Of a stretch of 64,000 nucleotides of DNA, positions 48,838 to 57,878 are shown in pieces. A model generated the notes under the pieces. The model did not search any database. It had not been told where the DNA came from and was given only the letters and a program-made list of their open reading frames with translations. The stretch's first letter is position 1. Every line of letters begins with the position of its first letter. A program made the position numbers and the translations under genes. This DNA is from Oscillospiraceae bacterium (GTDB lineage Bacteria > Bacillota > Clostridia > Oscillospirales > Oscillospiraceae), in assembly GCA_017550645.1 (NCBI GenBank), contig JAFZOI010000016.1:1-64000 (forward strand), written 5' to 3'.

Positions 48838-49976
48838 TCACCCTCCTTTCTGTCGTAATAGCGGTAGCAGCTGACCTCATGCGTGTCGGAGAGCTTCACG
48901 ACGCCGGGATATTCGCCGCTGCACTTGTCGACGCAGAGCTCGCAGCGATCCTTGAAATAGCAGTAGTCGGGCATGTTGATGGGGTTGGGCACCTTGCCCG
49001 GGATGGAATAGAGCTTGTCGACCTTCTTGCCGACGATGGGCTTGGAGTTCATCAGGCCTATCGTATAGGGGTGCGCCGGGTGCTTGAATATCTCCTCGGC
49101 GGTGCCCTTCTCGACGATGCGGCCGGCGTACATGACGACGACGATATCCGCCATCTCGGCGATGACGCCGAGGTCATGGGTTATGAACATGATGGAGGAG
49201 TTTATCTTGTCCTTGAGCTGGCGCAGCAGGTCGAGTATCTGCGCCTGGATCGTGACGTCGAGAGCCGTGGTCGGCTCGTCGGCGATGATGATCTTCGGGT
49301 TGCATGCGAGCGCCATCGCGATAACGACGCGCTGACGCATGCCGCCGGAGAGCTCGTGCGGGAACATCTTGTAGACGCCCTCGGAGTTGGCTATGCCGAC
49401 CATCTCGAGCAGCTCTATCGTGCGCTCGCGCACGGATTCCTCGCTCATGTCCTCGTTATGGAGCTGGAGGACCTCGTTGACCTGCTCGCCGATGCGGAAG
49501 ACGGGGTTGAGCGCGGTCATGGGCTCCTGGAATATCATGGAGATATAGTTGCCGCGGAGCTTCTGCATGACCTCGTTGGGCGCCTTCGTGATCTCATAGG
49601 CCTTGCCGTCGCCCATGTTGAGGCGGATGGAGCCCTCGACGATCTGGCCCTGCGGGCGCTGAAGCAGCTGCATCAGCGAGAGGCTCGTAACGGACTTGCC
49701 GCAGCCGGACTCGCCCACGACGCCTACCGTCTTGCCGATGGGCACGTCGAAGGAGACGCCGTCGACGGCCTTGGACGTTCCGACGTCGGTGAAGAAGTAG
49801 GTGTGCAGATTTTCGAACTCAACGGAGTTGTTCGGGTCCTTCATCTGCGTAAGGTACTCTTTTTCGGGGACGTTCTTGCGCTTATGCTGCTTTTCGAAAA
49901 CCTTCGTTACGCGGCGGTTCTCTCTCGAGATACGCCTCGACTCTCTTGCGGAGAGATATCCATCGTTTTTAGCCAT
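48834..49976 (-). CDS. oppD: Oligopeptide ABC transporter ATP-binding protein OppD
   Basis: 380 residues with an unusual 55-residue basic N-terminal extension (MAKNDGYLSARESRRISREN) before the ATPase domain, which has GESGCGKSVTSLSLM, LSGGMRQRVVIAMAL and IIADEPTTALDVT. The C-terminal cysteine cluster YCYFKDRCELC is the Dpp/Opp type. The leading extension is longer than in typical OppD (about 330-350 residues). Between oppC and oppF in a tight cluster. Confidence 0.93.
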   Translation of the reverse strand: MAKNDGYLSARESRRISRENRRVTKVFEKQHKRKNVPEKEYLTQMKDPNNSVEFENLHTYFFTDVGTSKAVDGVSFDVPIGKTVGVVGESGCGKSVTSLSLMQLLQRPQGQIVEGSIRLNMGDGKAYEITKAPNEVMQKLRGNYISMIFQEPMTALNPVFRIGEQVNEVLQLHNEDMSEESVRERTIELLEMVGIANSEGVYKMFPHELSGGMRQRVVIAMALACNPKIIIADEPTTALDVTIQAQILDLLRQLKDKINSSIMFITHDLGVIAEMADIVVVMYAGRIVEKGTAEEIFKHPAHPYTIGLMNSKPIVGKKVDKLYSIPGKVPNPINMPDYCYFKDRCELCVDKCSGEYPGVVKLSDTHEVSCYRYYDRKEGE

Positions 49977-49992
49977 TTCTTCTCTCCTCCTC

Positions 49993-51648
49993 TCAGCGCT
50001 TCATCTTCGGGTCGAACGCGTCGCGCAGACCGTCGCCGACGAGGTTGAACGCGAGTACCGTCGCGAGGAGCAGGACGCCCGCGGGGATCCATATAAAGAG
50101 GTACGTCGTCAGGACGTGGGTATCGTTGACGTCGTTGATGATGTTGCCCCAGGAGGCGAACGGGAAGCGGACGCCGAGTCCGAGGAAGGACAGGGTCGCC
50201 TCCAGGATTATCGTCGAGCCGAGGCCCATCGTGCAGGAGACGATGAGCTGCGGGATGACGTTCGGGACGAGGTGCTTGAATATCCTGCGCGGGACGCTCA
50301 GGCCGCTGGACTCGGTCGCGGTCATGAACTCCTGCTCACGCAGCGAGAGGATCTGACCTCTGACCAGACGCGCGAGACCCGGCCAGCCGAGGAAGCCGAG
50401 GATGAGCATGAGGTAGATCATCCTGATCTTCGGGTCGAGGTTCATGGCGTCCATCGCGGCGCCGAGGATTATGATTATCGGCATGGACGGGATGCAGTAG
50501 AAGATATCGACGATACGCATGATGAGGTTGTCGACCCACTTGCCGAAGTAGCCGGCGATACCGCCGAGGATGACGCCGATGACCAGCGAGATTATCTCGA
50601 CGATGAAACCGATGACGAGCGAGACACGGCCGCCGTACATCAGGCGGGTCAGCATATCCATACCGTTGCGGTCGGTGCCGAGCCAGTGCTCCTTGCTCGG
50701 AGCGGAATACGTGTCGTAAACGTAGGATGCCGTCTCCTGACGGACGCTCCAGGTGTTCTTTTCGGGGTTGAACTCGATGAGGTACTCGTGGGTCTCGCCG
50801 TTTTCGTCGGTATAGATGAAATCGGGATCCTCGGTCGCAATGGCGGCAGCCGTCGCCTCCTTGAAATCGCGGGTAAGGAAGACGTCGGCCATGGTGCTGT
50901 TGACGACGTAACGGCTGACGAAAGCGACCTCAGCATCGCCCTTGAAGACGACGCCGCCCTCGTCGATGGTGTACTCGTCGGAGCCGCTGGTGAACGAGGA
51001 TTCTCCGTTGACGAAAGCCTTGAGCGCGTCGTACTTGAGCTGGAACGGAATATCCGTTCCCTCGACGCTCGGGCTGACTATGTCCTTATAGGCGATGCCT
51101 ATGACTTTGCCGTCCTTTGAGATGCTGTAGAAATCGGGGCCCTCCTCGGCTATCTCATAGGCGACGTCGCGGTAGGTGAAGGCCGGCTTGCCGCGCTGCA
51201 TGGCGAGGAGCATCTGCGCCTGCAGGGCGGTCGTGAAGTCGGAGCCCTCGGCGGCGTAGCGGAACTCTTCGTTCTCGACGACGCCGGCATATTCCTTATA
51301 GATATAGTCCGTGCGGAAGAAGCGCTGATCCTGCCTGTAGGGCGAGATGAGGCCGCCCAGGAACGAGAACAGGAACATGAATATCAGGACGATGAGGCCG
51401 ACCAGGGCTATCGAGTTGCGGAAGAAGCGCTTTGCGACGAGAGCGCCCGGAGAGAGTATCTTTACTCGTCTGTCGTCGTTGAGGGAATATTCCTCTTCGT
51501 TGTTGTTCTTCTTGGAAGATGCGGTGCTGCTTTTGACGGCGTCCTCCGTTATCTTCTCGGCATGTCGCTTGGCGACCGTTTCGGGCACCGACTGCATCCT
51601 CATGGGAGGACGGTCGTCGGGCTTGACGTTTTTCATATTATCGCTCAT
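49993..51648 (-). CDS. oppC: Oligopeptide ABC transporter permease OppC with large extracytoplasmic insert
   Basis: 551 residues, against about 300 in ordinary OppC. A 75-residue hydrophilic N terminus, TM1 (about residues 80-102, NSIALVGLIVLIFMFLFSFL), then some 210 residues that are soluble-looking, outside the membrane by topology, then the normal permease core starting HWLGTDRNGMDMLTRLMYGG with the EAA loop ESSGLSVPRRIFKHLVPNV. The insert has no motif I recognise. Large OppC inserts occur in some Clostridia and may contact the binding protein. Confidence 0.9.
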   Translation of the reverse strand: MSDNMKNVKPDDRPPMRMQSVPETVAKRHAEKITEDAVKSSTASSKKNNNEEEYSLNDDRRVKILSPGALVAKRFFRNSIALVGLIVLIFMFLFSFLGGLISPYRQDQRFFRTDYIYKEYAGVVENEEFRYAAEGSDFTTALQAQMLLAMQRGKPAFTYRDVAYEIAEEGPDFYSISKDGKVIGIAYKDIVSPSVEGTDIPFQLKYDALKAFVNGESSFTSGSDEYTIDEGGVVFKGDAEVAFVSRYVVNSTMADVFLTRDFKEATAAAIATEDPDFIYTDENGETHEYLIEFNPEKNTWSVRQETASYVYDTYSAPSKEHWLGTDRNGMDMLTRLMYGGRVSLVIGFIVEIISLVIGVILGGIAGYFGKWVDNLIMRIVDIFYCIPSMPIIIILGAAMDAMNLDPKIRMIYLMLILGFLGWPGLARLVRGQILSLREQEFMTATESSGLSVPRRIFKHLVPNVIPQLIVSCTMGLGSTIILEATLSFLGLGVRFPFASWGNIINDVNDTHVLTTYLFIWIPAGVLLLATVLAFNLVGDGLRDAFDPKMKR

Positions 51649-51664
51649 TTTCGTCCCTCCTTCC

Positions 51665-52651
51665 CTAAGCTATGCGTACGCGCGGATCGACCACGGCGTA
51701 CAGGATGTCCGCTATAAGGTTGCCGGCCAATGTCAGCACGGCGAGGAAGGTCAGATAAAACATGGAAAACGGGATATCGCCGCCTACCATGGCGTGAAAG
51801 GAGGTGTATCCGATGCCGGGGATGGAGAAGAGGGTCTCGGTTATCAGAGCGCCGGAGAAGAGGCCGGGCAGCGAACCGCCGACTATCGTGACCAGAGGGA
51901 TGAGCGTGTTGCGGAAGGCGTGGTGATAGATGACCTTGCGCTCGGAAAGGCCCTTGGCGCGGGCCGTGCGGATATAGTCGGAGTTGAGGACTTCGAGCAT
52001 GTTCGTACGGGTATAGCGCATCAGGCCGCCTATGCTTATGACGACTAGCACGACGATGGGCAGGACCAGATGGTTCGCCTTGTCGAGGAACTTGCCCCAC
52101 TCGGTCAGCTGCTCATGGTTGCGCCCGACGAGGCCGAACAGGTCGAACCAGCCGAGCCTGACAGAAAACACGAGCTTCATCAGCGACGCGAAGAAGAACG
52201 TCGGCAGAGAGATGCCGGCAAGCGCTATGACCGTAATGGCATAGTCGGTCTTGGAATACTGCTTCGTCGCGGCGAGGATGCCGAGAGGGATGGCTATGAT
52301 GAGCTCGAGCACCAGAGAGATGGCGCCCATGATGAAGGAAAGCCATATGACCTCGTTGAACTTCTCGATAACAGGGACCGTATAGAACCAGCTGTCGCCG
52401 AAGTCGCCCCTGAAGATGGAGCCCCACCAGGAAATAAAGCCCGGAATGATGCCCTTGTCCATGTTGTACATGGCGGTCAGCTGGGCCATCCATTCCTCAT
52501 AGCTCTTCGAGCCGGGCTGCATCGATTTCTGACGCGCGATACCTTCAATGTATGACGTCGGCAGGCAGCGCATCAGAGTATAGATGATCAGCGTCACGAA
52601 GAACAAGATCACTATAGAGAGCAGAATGCGCTTCAAAATATACTTACGCAC
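51665..52651 (-). CDS. oppB: Oligopeptide ABC transporter permease OppB
   Basis: 328 residues from GTG 52651, which has GGGGGAG 8 nt upstream; the open frame extends further to 52750 but that part is Pro/Lys-rich and has no ribosome site. TM1 RILLSIVILFFVTLIIYTLM, the EAA-type cytoplasmic loop ARAKGLSERKVIYHHAFRN, and about six membrane segments fit OppB. A periplasmic loop of about 60 residues after TM1 is normal for the family. It follows oppA after a stable hairpin. Confidence 0.92.
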   Translation of the reverse strand: MRKYILKRILLSIVILFFVTLIIYTLMRCLPTSYIEGIARQKSMQPGSKSYEEWMAQLTAMYNMDKGIIPGFISWWGSIFRGDFGDSWFYTVPVIEKFNEVIWLSFIMGAISLVLELIIAIPLGILAATKQYSKTDYAITVIALAGISLPTFFFASLMKLVFSVRLGWFDLFGLVGRNHEQLTEWGKFLDKANHLVLPIVVLVVISIGGLMRYTRTNMLEVLNSDYIRTARAKGLSERKVIYHHAFRNTLIPLVTIVGGSLPGLFSGALITETLFSIPGIGYTSFHAMVGGDIPFSMFYLTFLAVLTLAGNLIADILYAVVDPRVRIA

Positions 52652-52786
52652 CGAGAAAACTCCCCCGTTCCTAATCGATTTGGACCTCCGCACCGGCTGT
52701 GCGGCGCCCCCCTTCTGCGTATCAAGCGGCGGCTTTGGCCTTTTTCCCATATGTGGTAAAGCCGCTCCTTGATGCGCAGTTTGCCT

Positions 52787-52815
52787 GCCCCGCGGTCAGA
52801 GACCGCGGGGCAGGC
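52787..52815 (-). promoter_or_regulatory. Stable hairpin between oppA and oppB
   Basis: CTGCCCCGCGGTC / GACCGCGGGGCAG, a 13-bp stem with a 3-nt loop and no following T run. It probably protects the oppA message or partly terminates transcription, giving more binding protein than permease. Confidence 0.7.
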
Positions 52816-52834
52816 GAAAGCTGCTTAAAGAGAC

Positions 52835-55267
52835 TTACTTGAGGAGGGTGTTCTGGATCTCAGCGTTCCAGCCGTAGAACGTGGTGATGTCGGGCGTGAT
52901 GGTATCGAGGTTGACACGCTCGGTGGAGAAGATGATGGCGTTCTGACGCTGGTAGACGGGGATCTCAACGGCCCAGTCAATGATGATGTCGAGGCAGGCC
53001 TTGTACATGACCTTGCGGTAGGCCTGGTCGGTGGAAGCGCGGGCGTCCATGATCAGCTCGTCGAGTTCGGGATCCTGGATGTTGTAGTGGTTGGATCCGG
53101 TGGAGCCGGGCAGGCCGGGAACGTTCGTGCTGTAGTAGATCTGATACATGTCGGGATCGACGGAGGCGCCCCAAGCGGCGCACCACATGTCGACGGAGTC
53201 GGCGTCAAGGCCGTCCCACAGATCGGAGGAGTTGGCGAGGTCCTTAACGATCAGGTCGAAGCCGATGGTCGCGAAAGCGTCATGGGCCTCGGTGGCGATC
53301 ATGAAGGAGGGGTGGTCGCCGGTGCCGTCGCCGGGGATCCAGCACTCGTAAGCGAGCTTGGCTCCCTCGGGGGCAGCGGTCAGCTTGCCGTTCTCAACGG
53401 TGTAGCCGGCAGCCTCGAAGAAGCCCAGAGAGGCCTTGAGAGCGGCGGCGTACTTCTCTTCGGCGGACATGCCGGAGGTGTAGATGGGCTTGCCCTCGAC
53501 GTCGACGGAGAACGCGACCTGATAGCCGTCGTCAGTGGACTGAGGAGCGGCCCAGGAGGTGTTGGAGATCGGGTAGTTGATGACGGAAGCGCGATCGCCG
53601 TAGTAGGAATCGACGCTCAGGTCACGGTACACGGCCATGACGGTCGCGATGGCCTTGCGGAGGTTCTTGGAGGCGTCGGAGGCCTTGTCGCCGCCGACGT
53701 TGACGCGGCTGGCCGCGATGCCGATGTAGCCGTAGCCGAGGTTATCGACGGTGTTGACGGTGACCTTGTCGCCGTTGAGCTCGCCGCCGTTGGCCTTCTT
53801 GATGGCCTCGATGGCGTTGGTGGAGAAGGACGGATCGGTGATATCGATGTTGCCAGTGATGACGCCGTTGAGCTTATCGTCGTCGGCGGTGCACTGCTGG
53901 AAGTTGAGGTACTTGGTCTTCGGGCAGCCCTGGAAGTAGTACTCGTTGGCCTCGAAGTAAACGACGCCGTTCTCGAACTTGATGAACTTGTAGGGGCCGG
54001 CGCCCATGGGCTGGGTGGTCTTCGCGCGGACGGTGCTCAGATCGCCCTTGACGAAGCCGAAGGAGTTGTTGGCGTAGTCATAGAGGGAAGCGTCGCCGTA
54101 GTAGTGCATCGGGGAGACGGCGAAGCCGAGGTGATAGATAGCGGTGGCGTCGACCTTCTCGAGGGTGACGGTGAAGGTGTTCTTGCCGGTGACCTTGAAG
54201 CCCTCGACGTTGGGGGCGGACTCACCGGTCTGCACGCCGGCCTGGAACTCGGGATCGGAAGCGATGGTGAACTGGGCGCGGGTGGAGCCGGCGCTCTCGA
54301 CGGACTCGGCCTGGTCGGCGTCGCCCTCATAAGCCTCGACTATAGCAGCCCAGTAATCGGCGGCGGTGGCGCCCTCAAAGTAAGCGTCGCCGTAGCCCCA
54401 CAGAGCCATGCCGAGCTCGACCTGGTAGTCGGGGTTGGCGATGATCTCAGCCTGGGTGTGGCCGATGTAGGCTTCGCCGTAGGCAGCGGCATAGTTGTCA
54501 ACGCAGTAGTTGATGATCTCCTGGGCGAGATCGGTGCCGGCCTGACCGTTGTAATAATCCCAGAACTTGTTGTACTGCTCCTCGGTGTAGAGGTCATTGG
54601 CCTCATAGCCGTCGGGGCCGGCGGCAAGGATGACGTTGCCGCGGCTGTCCATACCGGAGCGATAGGCTTCCATGCCGACTATGGGCTGACCATAGAGGGT
54701 GGAGGCGCCGTCATAGGTAGGATCGCAGTAGACATAGAAGGAGAACACGACGTCGGCCATCGTGAGGGGCTCGCCATCGGAGAACTTTATGTCGTCGCGG
54801 ATGGTGAAGTTGTAGTCGACGGTGCCGTCGGCCTTTTCGTCGATGTCGAGGTCGGCTATGCTGTAATAAGTATAGTCGGTGCCGTTGTAGTTAACGGTCT
54901 CGCCCTCGATGCCCTTCGTGATGACGCTGCCCATACGGTCGCTGGCGAGCAGGCTGACGGCGGTCATCGCCCAGACGTCCTGGTCATAGGCCGTCTCGGA
55001 GAAGAACGGGCTGAACTTGCTGTTGAACGGAGAGTAACCGACGACCAGCGGAGTGTTGGGGTCGGGTCCGGCGGGCTCGTCCGGAGTGGGCTCCGCGGAC
55101 GGGGCCGGCTCAGCGGTCGGAGCAGTGGTCGGCGCTGTAGTCGGCTGTACGTCGGCGGTCGGCTCGGCGGTCGGGGTGACTGCAGGCTGATTGCCGCAGG
55201 CAGCGAACACGCCGAGGATCATGACGAGAGCCAGCACAAGCGCCAGAAGCTTTGCTGTCTTTTTCAT
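52835..55267 (-). CDS. oppA: Oligopeptide-binding lipoprotein OppA-like (SBP family 5)
   Basis: 810 residues, longer than the usual 540-600. Lipoprotein signal with VFAAC, a Thr/Pro/Glu-rich linker to about residue 70, then a family 5 peptide-binding fold: VVGYSPFNSKFSPFF, IRDDIKFSDGEPLTMADVVFS, GPYKFIKFENG, and a C-terminal IIDWAVEIPVYQRQNA. A region near residues 220-340 with EAYEGDADQAES is extra. Encoded first in the opp cluster, upstream of the permease genes. Peptide ligand inferred from family and the neighbouring peptidases. Confidence 0.88.
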   Translation of the reverse strand: MKKTAKLLALVLALVMILGVFAACGNQPAVTPTAEPTADVQPTTAPTTAPTAEPAPSAEPTPDEPAGPDPNTPLVVGYSPFNSKFSPFFSETAYDQDVWAMTAVSLLASDRMGSVITKGIEGETVNYNGTDYTYYSIADLDIDEKADGTVDYNFTIRDDIKFSDGEPLTMADVVFSFYVYCDPTYDGASTLYGQPIVGMEAYRSGMDSRGNVILAAGPDGYEANDLYTEEQYNKFWDYYNGQAGTDLAQEIINYCVDNYAAAYGEAYIGHTQAEIIANPDYQVELGMALWGYGDAYFEGATAADYWAAIVEAYEGDADQAESVESAGSTRAQFTIASDPEFQAGVQTGESAPNVEGFKVTGKNTFTVTLEKVDATAIYHLGFAVSPMHYYGDASLYDYANNSFGFVKGDLSTVRAKTTQPMGAGPYKFIKFENGVVYFEANEYYFQGCPKTKYLNFQQCTADDDKLNGVITGNIDITDPSFSTNAIEAIKKANGGELNGDKVTVNTVDNLGYGYIGIAASRVNVGGDKASDASKNLRKAIATVMAVYRDLSVDSYYGDRASVINYPISNTSWAAPQSTDDGYQVAFSVDVEGKPIYTSGMSAEEKYAAALKASLGFFEAAGYTVENGKLTAAPEGAKLAYECWIPGDGTGDHPSFMIATEAHDAFATIGFDLIVKDLANSSDLWDGLDADSVDMWCAAWGASVDPDMYQIYYSTNVPGLPGSTGSNHYNIQDPELDELIMDARASTDQAYRKVMYKACLDIIIDWAVEIPVYQRQNAIIFSTERVNLDTITPDITTFYGWNAEIQNTLLK

Positions 55268-55327
55268 CTGTTTGGATATCCTCCCATTTAAAAATTTTTG
55301 AACTTAAAAGGGGGCGTCCCCCCGGGT

Positions 55328-55903
55328 TCACATCATTTGGTCCCCTTCCGGGGCGGGCTTGCCGCTCTTTTCCCATTGCTGGGCCTTGCTGAAGCGGCGG
55401 ACGAGGAGCGCGGCGGCGCAGGCGACGGCGTGCAGCGCTATGAGCGGAAGGCCTTCGGCGCCGTGGATGGCGAAAAACACGGCCTCTCCGACGAAGGCCG
55501 CGGCCGCGAAGGCGGCGGCGAACGCGGATCTGAGCGGCAGGATCGCGGCGGTCGCGCTGTGGACGTACTCGCGCAGCGGCTCGGGATTGGCGCTCAGGCG
55601 GACGAGCGCCCATACGACGCTCACCGCGCAGATCAGCTCGCATAAATAAGGGATGAGCACATAGAGCGAATGGAGCGTTCCCCCCGCCATGCCGGCGACG
55701 GGGATGCATCCGCGCGCGACGGCGGCGGCGATGAGGACGGCCCCCGCGGGCCAGAGCCTCGCAAGATGCTCGCGGCGGGAATACCCTCCGCTACGGGAAT
55801 AATAAGCGCCGGTATATATGTACTCCCCCGAAGCGCTGCGGCGGAAATCGTCGAGATACGCGCGGCGCCCGCGGCTTTTCTTCTTTTCGGGCTTATCTGA
55901 CAC
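55328..55903 (-). CDS. Multi-spanning membrane protein of unknown function
   Basis: 191 residues. Basic hydrophilic N terminus (about 45 residues, with YIYTGAYYSRSGGYSRREHL), then four hydrophobic segments (about 50-68, 78-103, 120-145, 150-168) and a short polar C terminus. I do not recognise a family. It overlaps the M3 peptidase gene by 11 nt and is followed 60 nt on by oppA, so it is cotranscribed with peptide uptake and breakdown genes. No enzyme motif seen. Confidence 0.6.
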   Translation of the reverse strand: MSDKPEKKKSRGRRAYLDDFRRSASGEYIYTGAYYSRSGGYSRREHLARLWPAGAVLIAAAVARGCIPVAGMAGGTLHSLYVLIPYLCELICAVSVVWALVRLSANPEPLREYVHSATAAILPLRSAFAAAFAAAAFVGEAVFFAIHGAEGLPLIALHAVACAAALLVRRFSKAQQWEKSGKPAPEGDQMM

Positions 55904-57596
55904 CGGTCAGATCGAATTTGGAGAGCCACTCGCTCGCGGCGCTGCAGACGCCGGCAAGGCACGCCTCCCCGAACGGGCTCTCAAGCCCGGCGTTGGCCAG
56001 CAGCTCCGTGAAAACGCGGCTGCCGCCCTGGCGGGTATAGGCCATGTAGTGCTTCCAGGCGTCGGGCAGATCCTTCTGTATCATCGCCCAAAACTGCAGC
56101 GACACGGTCTGCGCGAGGCAGTAATCTATATAATAGAAAGGCATCGAATATATGTGGTGCTGACGCTGCCAGCCCTCGCCCTCGGCGTAAAACGGGATGT
56201 CGCCGTCGAGCTTCATCCACGGCATGTATATCCCCAGCAGCTCCTTCCACGCGGCGTGGCGCTCGGCGGGGGTCATGTCGGGCTTTTCGAAAACGATATG
56301 CTGGAAATGGTCGACCATCGTCCCGTACGGGATGAAGGTCAGCGCGCTCGCGAGATGGCTGTAATAGAACTTCTTCGTATCCGCGCCGAAGAAGCCCTCG
56401 GCCCACGGCCACGCGAAAAATTCCATCGACATGGAATGGACCTCGCAGCCCTCCATGCTCGGCCATATATACTCCATCGGGATACGGCTGCGGTTCATCC
56501 AGTCGGCGAAGGCGTGCCCCGCCTCGTGAGTTACGACCTCGACGTCGCCCTGCGTGCCGTTGAAATTGGCGAAAATAAACGGGAGCTCATAGTCGAAGAG
56601 GCTCGTGCAGTAGCCGCCGCCCGCCTTGCCCTCCTTTGAGAGCACGTCGAGCAGCTCGCAGTCGAGCATCGTGCGGAAGAACTCGCTCGTCTCGGGCGAG
56701 AGCTCGTCATAGAACTTCCTGCCCTGCGCGAGGATGTCGTCCGGCGAGCCGCAGGGGCGCGGATTGCCGCTGCGGAACTCGAGCGCGTTGTCGGCAAAGC
56801 TCATGGGATAGGTCTTGCCGAGGCGCTTGGCCTGCTCCTTATATATACTGTCGGCGACGGGGACGAGGTACTTGCGCACGGCGGCGCGGAACTTCTCGAC
56901 GTCGTCCTTGGTGTAGCAGTTGCGGCCCATGCGGTAGTATCCGAGCTGCATGTAGCCGTCGTAGCCGAGCTTGCGGCCCATCTTGTCGCGCAGATGGACG
57001 AGCTTGTCGTACAGCTCGTCGAGCGCGGCCTGATTATCCTTATACCACTGCCCCTCGGCCTTCCACGCGGCGAGACGGCGCGCGTCGTCGGGGTCGGTCT
57101 TGAACGGGGTCATCTGGGAGATCGTATATACGCTGCCGTCAAAGGGTATCTGCGCCGAGGCGAGCAGCTTTTCATATTCTCTGGCGAGCTCGTTTTCCTG
57201 CTGGAGCTCGGGGATTATCTCGGGCGAGAAGGTCTTGAGCGCGATCTCGGCGTTGATGAACATGAGATCGCCGTATTCCTTTTCGAAATCCGGACGGAAC
57301 TTCCCGGCCAGCATCGCGGCCGTCCACGCCTGCTCGTATTCCTCGAGCTCGGGCATGGCGGAATTCCAGAACTTCATCTCCGCGTCGTAAAATTCGTCGC
57401 GCGTGTCGATGCTGTGGCGTATGCTCGCGACGGTCTCGAGCGTCGCGACGTGCTTTCTCGCGGTCTCGTGGTCGAGGAAGGCCCGCTTCGCGGCCTCGTA
57501 ATCGGGGGCGGATGCAAGACGAGCCGTCAGCTCCGTCAAATCGGCCTTGAGCGCCTCGACGTCCGGCCTCGCGTACGGTATCTCCGAAAACTTCAT
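55893..57596 (-). CDS. M3 family oligoendopeptidase (PepF-like)
   Basis: 567 residues, cytoplasmic. The zinc site THEAGHAFADW (HEAGH, near residue 354) with the downstream EVHSMSMEFFAW glutamate is the M3 pattern, and the N-terminal alpha-helical part starts MKFSEIPYARPDVEALK. It cuts short imported peptides. Ribosome site AAAGGAGG before the ATG. It heads the block leading into the membrane protein gene and oppABCDF, tying uptake and hydrolysis together. The 280-base gap before the gene is AT-rich and holds its promoter, not pinned down. Confidence 0.92.
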   Translation of the reverse strand: MKFSEIPYARPDVEALKADLTELTARLASAPDYEAAKRAFLDHETARKHVATLETVASIRHSIDTRDEFYDAEMKFWNSAMPELEEYEQAWTAAMLAGKFRPDFEKEYGDLMFINAEIALKTFSPEIIPELQQENELAREYEKLLASAQIPFDGSVYTISQMTPFKTDPDDARRLAAWKAEGQWYKDNQAALDELYDKLVHLRDKMGRKLGYDGYMQLGYYRMGRNCYTKDDVEKFRAAVRKYLVPVADSIYKEQAKRLGKTYPMSFADNALEFRSGNPRPCGSPDDILAQGRKFYDELSPETSEFFRTMLDCELLDVLSKEGKAGGGYCTSLFDYELPFIFANFNGTQGDVEVVTHEAGHAFADWMNRSRIPMEYIWPSMEGCEVHSMSMEFFAWPWAEGFFGADTKKFYYSHLASALTFIPYGTMVDHFQHIVFEKPDMTPAERHAAWKELLGIYMPWMKLDGDIPFYAEGEGWQRQHHIYSMPFYYIDYCLAQTVSLQFWAMIQKDLPDAWKHYMAYTRQGGSRVFTELLANAGLESPFGEACLAGVCSAASEWLSKFDLTGVR

Positions 57597-57831
57597 CCTG
57601 CAGCCTCCTTTTGGCCCGTTTAGACTTGATTTGATCTTCGCTTTAAATCGAAAGAGAGATTTCCAGATATAAAATCTATCCTACAATTTAGCACAAATCG
57701 AGGGATATTACAATATCATAATCGAAAAGATTAAGCAAGAAAAATGCATATTTTTTGTTAAAAAGTTTCTTTTTCCTCTTTTTAGGCGGTTTTGCTTAAA
57801 TCGCTGTTAATGCATTTAGTGAATAAAAGCG

Positions 57832-57866
57832 GGATCCGGCGTGTCCGGGAAGGACACGCCGGATCC
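57832..57866 (-). terminator. Hairpin terminator after the M32 carboxypeptidase gene
   Basis: 15-bp perfect stem GGATCCGGCGTGTCC / GGACACGCCGGATCC followed on the minus strand by CGCTTTTATT. Confidence 0.8.
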
Positions 57867-57878
57867 TATCGACGGCGC

